A stretch of DNA of 64,000 nucleotides from Ignavibacteriota bacterium (GTDB lineage Bacteria > Bacteroidota > Ignavibacteria > UBA10030 > BY39): assembly GCA_003327435.1 (NCBI GenBank), contig QOQV01000001.1, positions 1-64,000 on the forward strand. Direction: 5' to 3'. Both the position numbers and the translations under genes were made by a program. This document shows, one piece after another, positions 11,161 to 19,789 of this stretch. The notes beneath the pieces were generated by a model. That model saw nothing but the letters and a program-made list of their open reading frames with translations. It was not told where the DNA came from and made no database searches. Every line of letters starts with the position of its first letter. The stretch's first letter is position 1.

Positions 11161-11849
11161 TATTCTTGCTCTTTCATTTTTTTTGAATAATTTAAAATTG
11201 AAAACTTAACTTTTAAGGTAAACATCCAAATATAAATACCTGTAAATCCAATCAATGAAAGAAGAAATATAATCAACATTGTTGGATTCATATGTATTTT
11301 AGCTTGGGGATTAATGATTGGATCTGGATGTAAACTTGCAACTATTCTTGGCATAATGAAGATAAAAAATGGAACAGTTAAACCAGCAATTATCGAATAA
11401 ACAGCCGATAATGTTGCTTTTTTTTCTTCATTTTCGATGGAAGAGCGTAATGCAAAATACGCTCCGTAAATTAATAAAAGAATAAATATTGAAGTTTGCC
11501 TTGGATCCCAATTCCAATACGTTCCCCAGCTGAATTTTGCCCAAATAGCACCAGTTATTGTTGCAAGAATACAAAAAAGAAACCCTAAACTTGCTGCTGT
11601 AACTGATTTTATATCGTTAGTATATTCACTATTGCGGAGGTATTTAATTCCAAAGTATAAAGAAGAAATAAAAGCAATTACACTAACCCACGCTGTCGGA
11701 ACATGAAAAAATATTATACGAGCTTTATCTTCCAACCCAGGAACAATTGGCATTTCGTACCAAAATCTTGGTATTTCAACCATCGGAAAGCTTAATCCAG
11801 CTATAATTGTGATGGTTAAACCTATTCCTAAAATTATTTTATAGACCAT
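11160..11849 (-). CDS. ccmC: Heme exporter protein CcmC / CcsA-type cytochrome c assembly protein
   Basis: FFHVPTAWVSVIAF and WGTYWNWDPRQTSIFIL (WWD-type motif), six TM segments. Confidence 0.92.
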   Translation of the reverse strand: MVYKIILGIGLTITIIAGLSFPMVEIPRFWYEMPIVPGLEDKARIIFFHVPTAWVSVIAFISSLYFGIKYLRNSEYTNDIKSVTAASLGFLFCILATITGAIWAKFSWGTYWNWDPRQTSIFILLLIYGAYFALRSSIENEEKKATLSAVYSIIAGLTVPFFIFIMPRIVASLHPDPIINPQAKIHMNPTMLIIFLLSLIGFTGIYIWMFTLKVKFSILNYSKKMKEQE

Positions 11850-11909
11850 AATATTGTGATAATTTGTTAGAAAAAATACAAAAAAGATTTGTCATTGGCA
11901 AACTCATAA

Positions 11910-12584
11910 TCAATCTTTCCAAATATAATCAAATAATAGATAAGAACCAGCTGTAATTACTACAAAATACGCTAACATAACCTGAAAATCTGGTAATGCT
12001 TTTGAAAATATTTCACCTTCCAGGGCTAATTTTGTGGCTTTTATCACCACCAATAACAAAGGTAATAAAATAGGAAATGATAGAACAGGATATAAAGTCC
12101 CTTTTGTGTTTGATTTAGCGATTATTGCGGCGATTATTGTTGAAGTACTGGCTAAACCGAAAGTTCCGAGTGCTAATGTAACTATGAAAATATCAGGGCT
12201 TTTAATTTCAAAATTTGGCATTAACAACATATATAGTATTATCGAAAAGGAATTTATTACGATTAATAAAATAAGATTAAATAAAAATTTGCCAAAGTAA
12301 ACAGTAACTGGTGTTGTGATAGTGTGTAAAGTCATAACAGTGTTTTTTTCCTCTTCACTAACAAATGTTCTCGCCATGCCCGACATCGCAGAGAAGAAGA
12401 TGATAATCCACAAAATACCAGCTAAGATTTCGTAAGATGGTGTCTCATTTGCAATGGCAAATAAGATTATTGAAATTGTAGTAACGACAAACATTGCTAA
12501 TGCATTCAATGCATATCTGGTCCTGAGCTCTGATTTAAAATCCTTTTGAAAGATTGCAAATATTGGAATAATGTATTTTCTCAT
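11910..12584 (-). CDS. ccmB: Heme exporter protein CcmB
   Basis: FQKDFKSELRTRYALNALAMFVVTT, SGMARTFVSEEEKNTVMTL; adjacent to ccmA and ccmC. Confidence 0.92.
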   Translation of the reverse strand: MRKYIIPIFAIFQKDFKSELRTRYALNALAMFVVTTISIILFAIANETPSYEILAGILWIIIFFSAMSGMARTFVSEEEKNTVMTLHTITTPVTVYFGKFLFNLILLIVINSFSIILYMLLMPNFEIKSPDIFIVTLALGTFGLASTSTIIAAIIAKSNTKGTLYPVLSFPILLPLLLVVIKATKLALEGEIFSKALPDFQVMLAYFVVITAGSYLLFDYIWKD

Positions 12585-12591
12585 ATTAATG

Positions 12592-13218
12592 TCATTTGGG
12601 TATTCTATTTAAATCGATGATATTGTTACAGAGCTGAATATCTTCTAAATCGTTGGTTGCAATTATGATACTTCCCTTCTCTTTATGCTCCTGGATAATA
12701 TCATATACAATCCTTATTCCATCGCTATCCAAATTTGATCGTGGTTCATCCAATATCAATAAGTCAGGTTTATGATATAATGCAGCAGCATATTTTAATC
12801 TTTGCTTCATGCCAGATGAATATTCCCTAACATAATCGTCTTTTCTGTCAAGTAAACCAAATCGTTCTAACAGGCTAAGTATTCTGTTTTCATCAATCAT
12901 AATATTTCTTATTTTTGAAATCAGTTCAAGGTTCTCAAATGCTGAAAATTCTTCATATAACTGTAAATAAGGAGAAACAAATCCGTAATATTTATATATT
13001 TCTGGTTGTTCGATATGTTTTTGATCAATAAAATACTTTACTTCTCCATTGGTTGCAGAAATTATTCCAGCAATAATCTTCACCAATGTCGATTTTCCAC
13101 TTCCGTTTTTACCTGTTATTCCTAGGACATTTTTCGAATCCAATGTAAAATTTATATTCGAAAATATTTTTCGGTTTCCAAAGTTCTTTTTAATGTTTAT
13201 TGCTTCAACTCTTAGCAT
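12592..13218 (-). CDS. ccmA: ABC transporter ATP-binding protein CcmA
   Basis: Walker A GKNGSGKSTLVK, signature YSSGMKQRLK, Walker B LLILDEP; operon context. Confidence 0.9.
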   Translation of the reverse strand: MLRVEAINIKKNFGNRKIFSNINFTLDSKNVLGITGKNGSGKSTLVKIIAGIISATNGEVKYFIDQKHIEQPEIYKYYGFVSPYLQLYEEFSAFENLELISKIRNIMIDENRILSLLERFGLLDRKDDYVREYSSGMKQRLKYAAALYHKPDLLILDEPRSNLDSDGIRIVYDIIQEHKEKGSIIIATNDLEDIQLCNNIIDLNRIPK

Positions 13219-13220
13219 TA

Positions 13221-14975
13221 TTACTTTTGAATTATTGCCAATTTACCTATAAAATCTTTTGTTTTTGTGCTTATAACAAAGATATAAATTCCACTACTAA
13301 CAAATTCACCATTGTTATTTTTTGCATTCCATTCTATGTATTTCGTGTAAGGTGTTAATATATATTGATTTTTATAAATCAGATTCATATCTGAATTGTA
13401 TATCAGTAAGTCTACATCTGTATTATTTTCTGGTATAATGAATTTTACAGTGCCACCTTCACCAATTAAAAATGGATTTGGGTATGCAAATACATTTGCT
13501 GTAATGGTTTGGTCCAGGCTTCCAAAATTCCAATTCTCAATATCGTTAGTTATCAATTTAGCATATAAATTGGGTAATACTTGTTTGTAGTTGGCATTAC
13601 CCGTTGATGTAAGGTTGAGAGTAAATTTGAAATATTTTTGATTCCCCAACAATGTAGCCTCATAATTTAAATTATTTATTATAATTGTAGATGTTGCATT
13701 ATTATACTTTATAGGTTGGTAAATAGTCGAAAGATTTTGTAAGCTGTCGATGATTGTTCTACCTGAATTTGGTACTTCAAGTTGGGTTTTTGATTTTATT
13801 AAAGGATAAAATTTTGCCTCTTTATAGGTTCCCAATTCTTTAGCTCTTTCTCCAGTAAAATAATTCCATTCTGCAAATTCTACGAAAGCTAATCTTAGGG
13901 ATGAGTTTTCCCTAATTAACGCTTGATTAAGAGCATAAATACTTGCCACTTTAAATGGAATTTGACTTTTAAATAAATCCCAGGTGTTTTTCATAACCGA
14001 TGGTGAGAATTTTTCTTGTAAGAATTTACCTAAAATAGCCCTGCTATACTCAATTAAACCGTCAGTGGATATCAAGGAAATCTCAGGAGTGGCAAAGTGA
14101 CCTCGCGGTGTATTCTGTGGGGTTTTTATATACTGATAATAATCATTCACTTCATCGAATATTAGATCTTCAACCCATGTGCTGGTGATTTCATAAAAAT
14201 ATCTATCAAATTCTCGATAACCATAACTTCCAAGTTGTACCGCATGGTGAAATTCGTGAGCAGCTGTAACTTTTAATCCGGCTATTCCCCTACTTGTTGG
14301 ATATACAGATATAAAATCGTTATCGATTTCTATGTATGTATAATACCTATATGGAGGTTGACCTGGATTTATTGGATTGATGGATGGGATTGTCTGACCA
14401 TATAATCCACTCCCTAACTCAGTAATATATAAATTATACTTAGTGTAACCTGGTTCAAATGGTGGGGGGAGATATTGATAAACATTTACTACCTGATTCC
14501 ATACAAGGTTGAAATAATACAAAACCGAATCAACATAACTTTCAATAACAAGCATAGAATCCTGATGGGTTTTAACAACATTTGTGTCACCAAGCATTCT
14601 TTTAAATTGTGATGTTAGAAGTGATGGAGTATGATAACCAATGGTATCATAATGTACAGTAAAATTTCCTGAACTACGGAATTTTTGCCTTAATGGAGGT
14701 TCAAGTAATTCAGATAGATAATTTTTTTCTATTTTATTCAAAAATTGAGAATGTTTGATGATATCAAAAATTAATCCCATTGCACACTTAGGTTGATTTT
14801 CAAAATGGAAATGACTTATATGTCCATCTTGCCTCCACAACTTAACATTCTCAAGAAATTTGGATGTAGTCGAGTGTGCCTCTATTTGTTGAGGATATAA
14901 TTCATTTTTGATTAATATGAAAATAAGAAATATTATAATTATAAGAAATATTTTTTTCAATTTACTTCTGTCCAT
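13221..14975 (-). CDS. Secreted putative metalloprotease (MXAN_6640-like) with T9SS-type C-terminal domain
   Basis: HEFHH (HExxH) in KVTAAHEFHHAVQ...ITSTWVEDLIFDEVNDYYQYI; C-terminal FAYPNPF...SGIYIFVISTKTKDFIGKLAIIQK sorting-type tail. Confidence 0.8.
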   Translation of the reverse strand: MDRSKLKKIFLIIIIFLIFILIKNELYPQQIEAHSTTSKFLENVKLWRQDGHISHFHFENQPKCAMGLIFDIIKHSQFLNKIEKNYLSELLEPPLRQKFRSSGNFTVHYDTIGYHTPSLLTSQFKRMLGDTNVVKTHQDSMLVIESYVDSVLYYFNLVWNQVVNVYQYLPPPFEPGYTKYNLYITELGSGLYGQTIPSINPINPGQPPYRYYTYIEIDNDFISVYPTSRGIAGLKVTAAHEFHHAVQLGSYGYREFDRYFYEITSTWVEDLIFDEVNDYYQYIKTPQNTPRGHFATPEISLISTDGLIEYSRAILGKFLQEKFSPSVMKNTWDLFKSQIPFKVASIYALNQALIRENSSLRLAFVEFAEWNYFTGERAKELGTYKEAKFYPLIKSKTQLEVPNSGRTIIDSLQNLSTIYQPIKYNNATSTIIINNLNYEATLLGNQKYFKFTLNLTSTGNANYKQVLPNLYAKLITNDIENWNFGSLDQTITANVFAYPNPFLIGEGGTVKFIIPENNTDVDLLIYNSDMNLIYKNQYILTPYTKYIEWNAKNNNGEFVSSGIYIFVISTKTKDFIGKLAIIQK

Positions 14976-17169
14976 AAATTATTTTTAGAAATCCATCTTT
15001 ATAAACTAGGGCAATATCAATTAAAGAATCATAATTAAAATCGTTTGCTAAGAAACTGTTTATTTCATAAATACCCATTATTGTCTCAGGTGATGAAAAT
15101 TTACCGTCTCCATGATTAAAATATACCTGAAGTGTCTGAGTATATAAATTTCCTATTATCAGATCAATTTTATCATTTAAATCGAAATCACAAAATTGTA
15201 AACCATTAGTAGAACTTAGTTTGATATTATCAAATTTCTGATGTGGTTTAGTATATAGACTGTCGATTGGATTATATAATGATAAGGATAATTCTAATTT
15301 ATCCGGAGAGTAAAAAATTAAATCCTGATAATTGTCGTTGTTCAAGTCCTTTTTAATAAGTAGGTATCTTGTTGAAGATGTGTCTTGAATTTCAAAATAT
15401 TTTTTATTTCTAATAATATTATAATTTGAATCTAAGATTGAACCAATTAAGGCTATTGTGTTTTTATAGTTTCGCTTTAAATACAAATAATCAGGATAAT
15501 CGTCATCATTCAAATCAATCATTGTTATTCCCACTATATTTCCACCAAATGAGTTTATACTTTTTTCAAAAAATTTGTACTTTTCCAGTTGTTTATAATA
15601 GTAGAGATTAACATATCTTGAATCATTTTCGTAGGATGATAAGAAGAATTCAATTCCTCCATCAGTTCTAGTTTTAATGTATTGCAATTCCGGGTTAGGT
15701 ATACCAGAAACTGGATAATAAACAGATGTTAAATCATTCGGATTTAAAATTGATAGATTTACAGATGGAACTGAGTTGTGAGTTGTAATTGCATAGTATT
15801 TATTATCGATATATTTACTGAAAAACAAACTATTTATATTTTTTGGGAAACCTTTTAAATTTATCATCCCTGAGAATCTTCCTTGGCTGTTATTAGTATA
15901 TAAACTACTATAATAATCACCATTTGAGGATAAGATGATATCTGTGTATCCATCGTTATTCAAATTATATGAAAATATATTATCTGGAAAAGGCATTGTT
16001 AGATATTTTGTTTGTGGAGTAATATTATAAGAAATTAGAGCATTTTGGAGAAGATATAACTTTTTGTTTTTTTCACTTGATACTACAATGTGAAAAGTGT
16101 CTGAATTGATTGGTTGATATAAATCAAAATCAGTGGCATCTGCGCCAATACTATAAACAACTTCTTCCTTAAACTTAGATGAATTATTTTTAGTCAAAAC
16201 TGCAAACAAATTGTTTTGTTTATTAAACACAATTAAGGAATTATTCAATAATTGATTTGCATCTGTTAAAAAATATTTATCAATCTTGAATGGTAATGAT
16301 AATTTATCTTTAAATATAAAATTTCCCAGGTTGTCTCCCAGGTAAGTCATAATTGTTTGCCGGTCTTCCAATAATATTATTATATCGATAAAGTCGTCGT
16401 CATTTAAATAGAATGTTTTAAATGAAACTGGTTCGTTATTAAAAGAAATAATAGATGGAGATAAATATTTCATAGGAGCATAAGATGTAAAGTAAAGAAG
16501 TTTATTATCTATCCAACTAACAGCAAAAATATCCGGTATATCATCTTCGGAACAATTACATAGCAGAACATCGCTAAAAAAATAATCCTGTAAAATATTT
16601 TGTGGATATCTAAATGTTCCATCACCCCTGCCAGTTAGTACTGTCAAGCCTAAATTTTTTTTACCGAATAAAATAATATCCTTTTTCCCATCATTGTTAA
16701 TATCCGCAGTAATAATTTTTGAATAAGAATCCTCCAGTTTATACCTCCATTTATTAATTATAGTATCATTTCGTGAACCGAGGTATACTCGAAGTTGTTT
16801 TAAAGTCGGATCAAGATACAATATATCTGTAATATCATCTGAATTTATATCATCAACAGTAGCAATAAAATTCTTGCTATCGGTTTCAATATATTTAATT
16901 TTCCATTCTAAATTTTCGGAATTATATATTATAGAAATAATACCATTTCCATAAGAACAAACATCCTGAAATCCGTCACCGTTGAAATCTCCAACAAGTA
17001 AATTTTGATTTCCTCTATAAATTGGTATTTCGGATATAGTGGAAAAATACGGTGTTATTCTCTGGGCTTGTGCAAGAGACAATTCAAGGATATTTAGAAA
17101 TAATAAAGTTGTAAAAAGCCGGAAAGAATTTTTAAATGTTTTAAGGAATATTTTGACATATTTAACCAT
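14962..17169 (-). CDS. Secreted FG-GAP/VCBS repeat protein
   Basis: Repeated VGDFNGDGFQDVCSYG, ADINNDGKKDIILFG, NLNNDGYTDIILSS, DLNDDDYPDYLYL, DFNYDSLIDIALVY motifs; signal peptide. Confidence 0.85.
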   Translation of the reverse strand: MVKYVKIFLKTFKNSFRLFTTLLFLNILELSLAQAQRITPYFSTISEIPIYRGNQNLLVGDFNGDGFQDVCSYGNGIISIIYNSENLEWKIKYIETDSKNFIATVDDINSDDITDILYLDPTLKQLRVYLGSRNDTIINKWRYKLEDSYSKIITADINNDGKKDIILFGKKNLGLTVLTGRGDGTFRYPQNILQDYFFSDVLLCNCSEDDIPDIFAVSWIDNKLLYFTSYAPMKYLSPSIISFNNEPVSFKTFYLNDDDFIDIIILLEDRQTIMTYLGDNLGNFIFKDKLSLPFKIDKYFLTDANQLLNNSLIVFNKQNNLFAVLTKNNSSKFKEEVVYSIGADATDFDLYQPINSDTFHIVVSSEKNKKLYLLQNALISYNITPQTKYLTMPFPDNIFSYNLNNDGYTDIILSSNGDYYSSLYTNNSQGRFSGMINLKGFPKNINSLFFSKYIDNKYYAITTHNSVPSVNLSILNPNDLTSVYYPVSGIPNPELQYIKTRTDGGIEFFLSSYENDSRYVNLYYYKQLEKYKFFEKSINSFGGNIVGITMIDLNDDDYPDYLYLKRNYKNTIALIGSILDSNYNIIRNKKYFEIQDTSSTRYLLIKKDLNNDNYQDLIFYSPDKLELSLSLYNPIDSLYTKPHQKFDNIKLSSTNGLQFCDFDLNDKIDLIIGNLYTQTLQVYFNHGDGKFSSPETIMGIYEINSFLANDFNYDSLIDIALVYKDGFLKIIYGQK

Positions 17170-17181
17170 TAACTAAAACTG

Positions 17182-17661
17182 TTATCTTGAAAGTTTATCA
17201 AGTTCTAATCTCCTTTTTCTGCGAATTAGTGCTTCTTTATACCTTCTTTTCTCTTCTTTTGTTTGAGGAATAATGGGGCATACTTCTACTTTGTTGTGAT
17301 TTTCATCTAAAGCGACAAATGTAAAATAGGCTCTATTAGCGATTTTGGCTTCACCTGTTAATTGATTTTCTGCAATTACTTTTACTCCAACTTCAAGTGA
17401 GGTATTAAATGCTCTATTAACCGATGCTTTTAACCTGACTATTTCACCGAGTTTGATTGGATGATGAAATGATAATTGGTCAACTGCCGCTGTAACACAT
17501 ATACGATTTGTGTGTCTCTGTGCAGCGACTGCGGCAGCGATATCCATCCAATGCATTAATCTACCTCCTAACAAATTACCCAACTGATTTGTATCGTTTG
17601 GTAAAACCAATTCTGTCATTTCGATTTGAGAATCTTTCACATATTTACATCCTTTTTTCAT
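17182..17661 (-). CDS. Acyl-CoA thioesterase (hotdog fold, YciA/BACH-like)
   Basis: LPNDTNQLGNLLGGRLMHWMDIAAAVAAQRHTN, VCTAAVDQLSFHHPIKLG-type motif. Confidence 0.9.
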   Translation of the reverse strand: MKKGCKYVKDSQIEMTELVLPNDTNQLGNLLGGRLMHWMDIAAAVAAQRHTNRICVTAAVDQLSFHHPIKLGEIVRLKASVNRAFNTSLEVGVKVIAENQLTGEAKIANRAYFTFVALDENHNKVEVCPIIPQTKEEKRRYKEALIRRKRRLELDKLSR

Positions 17662-18412
17662 ATTGTACCCCTATAATTGATTCTACCTTCTGTTTAAATT
17701 TTGATTGAGGATATTTTTTTAAGAATATTTCCGTTTCAGATTTTGCTTCATCAATTTTATTTCGCTTAATTAAAGCTTCGATTTTTCCAACATAGGCAAG
17801 TTCAGAATATTTTGTATCATGGTATAAATCAATCACTTTATCAAAGTAATAGGTTGCAGCTTTAAAATATTCCATGTTCATATAAAGGATAGCTGTCTCG
17901 TAATCTTTTTTAGCAAGTTTTTCTCTTAATTCACTTATTTTTGCTTCGGCATCTATTACTAGTGAATCCTCAGGAAAGTATTCAATAAAAGTTTGGAATT
18001 CTTCTATTGCTTTCCAAGAATAAGTTTGATCAAGTGATGATTTGGGAGATAGCATATAATAGCATAGTGCAATTTTATATTGTGCTTTTGGAACAAGTGG
18101 GCTCGCCGGCATATTTCGCTTTAATGTCTCATATTCATAAGATGCTAAGAGATATTCCTCTCTCTTAAAACGGCACTCTCCCAGATAATATTGTGCATCG
18201 TCTGAAACTGCACTTCCAGGATATTGCATTGTTATAATATTAAACTCATCAATCGCTTCTAAATAATTACCCTTCTCATACTCTTTCATACCTAATTCAA
18301 ACCTTTCCTCTGCAGTCAATATCTTTTCTACATCGGATGATTTGCAAGAATATAAGACAATTGTAAGTATAATAATAATAATAAATCCTGAAATAAACCT
18401 ACTTTTTAGCAT
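17645..18412 (-). CDS. bamD: Outer membrane protein assembly factor BamD-like lipoprotein
   Basis: Lipobox VLYSCKS, TPR-like repeats YEKGNYLEAIDEFNIITMQYPGSAVSDDAQYYLGECRFKREEYLLA. Confidence 0.88.
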   Translation of the reverse strand: MLKSRFISGFIIIIILTIVLYSCKSSDVEKILTAEERFELGMKEYEKGNYLEAIDEFNIITMQYPGSAVSDDAQYYLGECRFKREEYLLASYEYETLKRNMPASPLVPKAQYKIALCYYMLSPKSSLDQTYSWKAIEEFQTFIEYFPEDSLVIDAEAKISELREKLAKKDYETAILYMNMEYFKAATYYFDKVIDLYHDTKYSELAYVGKIEALIKRNKIDEAKSETEIFLKKYPQSKFKQKVESIIGVQYEKRM

Positions 18413-18415
18413 AAT

Positions 18416-19039
18416 TTACTTTCTAATTGTAAAGAATAAATATACAATAATTGACAATGTCGATATTGTTATAATTGGTATAGTGTATTTTTCAATAAAT
18501 GAGTCTTCTGGAATTTTTGCCATAGTTAATGGTAACAATTTATTTTCTATAACTTCAAGAGAATTATAATTTACCGTATCCGTATAATTAACAGTGATTG
18601 GTTTAACATCTACTTGACCATCATTCTGAATAAATTTGAAAGAATATTCGATAGTAACATTTCTATTAATCCTTTTTTCTCCTAAAAACTTATCTCTATA
18701 TGGTTTTGAATAGTTTATTTCTAATTTATTTATTAAATATTCCAGATAATTTCCGTCTATATTTTCAGTGATTTTTAAATTATATTTTTTTTTGTTTTTA
18801 AGATAATCAATTAGAAAATCATACAGAAACTGTACATTATTATTATAAACATATCTGATTCCAATTGTATCGGATTCATTTAACTGGATATTTTGAATAT
18901 ATGATTCAAGTGCCTGTGCGGATAATTCTTTTAAAATTAACTCATTTGATTTGATTGATTCCTGTGATAATAAAATGGAATAGATGAAATTAACAACTAT
19001 TAGAATATAAATTGTTTTCTTTTTATTGATTTTTAACAC
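18416..19039 (-). CDS. Hypothetical protein, signal peptide and C-terminal TM segment
   Basis: Intact 207-aa ORF; N-terminal hydrophobic segment and C-terminal TIPIITISTLSIIVYLFFTIRK; no family recognised. Confidence 0.6.
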   Translation of the reverse strand: MLKINKKKTIYILIVVNFIYSILLSQESIKSNELILKELSAQALESYIQNIQLNESDTIGIRYVYNNNVQFLYDFLIDYLKNKKKYNLKITENIDGNYLEYLINKLEINYSKPYRDKFLGEKRINRNVTIEYSFKFIQNDGQVDVKPITVNYTDTVNYNSLEVIENKLLPLTMAKIPEDSFIEKYTIPIITISTLSIIVYLFFTIRK

Positions 19040-19108
19040 TTAATGTAGAAAATTTTGAATTTTTGATTGAATTTACAAAAATTTTAACCTATATACAAAA
19101 CTCCTGAA

Positions 19109-19783
19109 CTATGTTAATTTAATCATCTTTATCCCTTTTATATATGTTACAGTTTCATCCTGATTAAGTTCTTTAATTTTTTCAAATTTTGTCAGAATTC
19201 TCTGATAATTATCATTAATTATTCTAATATAATTTGAAAGAGATTCTTCCTTAACAGAGGAATTTAATTTTTGGATATTTTCACCTAAGACATTTAAGGG
19301 TTCGGATATATTTTTTACAACCTGTGAGACAATTTTCTGTAGAGTTTCGATTCTTTTCTGTCTGACCTCCAGATCTAAAAGTTGCTTTTTCATTTCCCTT
19401 TTTTGTAATATTTCGATTATGGTTTTTGGGAGGACTGGTGAAATTATTTCTTCTTTAACAAGATAATCTTCTACATTGTGTCTAAGCACTTCAAGTGCTA
19501 AATCAAAATCTTTATTAACTGTCAGGAATACAATTGGGATATTGATTTTTTTCTCCATTAATGCTTTGGTTATTTCAAGACCATTCATTCCCGGTAAAAA
19601 ATAATCCATTAAAATTAGATCAATATCTTGCTGATTTTCAGCTTCTTTTAAAGCCGTTGTTCCATTTTCACATTTTATAATTAAAAATTTGTCTTTTTCG
19701 TACTTCTGTAAATATACTTCAACTAATCGCGCGAAATCTTTGTTGTCTTCGACAAGTAAGATTACAATTTTATTGTCCCTCAT
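19109..19783 (-). CDS. Response regulator with degenerate DHp-like C-terminus
   Basis: REC domain ILLVEDNKDF, LILMDYFLPGMNGLEIT (Asp60), FLTVNKD, K110 region; no DNA-binding domain; C-terminal helix described in findings. Confidence 0.88.
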   Translation of the reverse strand: MRDNKIVILLVEDNKDFARLVEVYLQKYEKDKFLIIKCENGTTALKEAENQQDIDLILMDYFLPGMNGLEITKALMEKKINIPIVFLTVNKDFDLALEVLRHNVEDYLVKEEIISPVLPKTIIEILQKREMKKQLLDLEVRQKRIETLQKIVSQVVKNISEPLNVLGENIQKLNSSVKEESLSNYIRIINDNYQRILTKFEKIKELNQDETVTYIKGIKMIKLT

Positions 19784-19789
19784 AATCTT

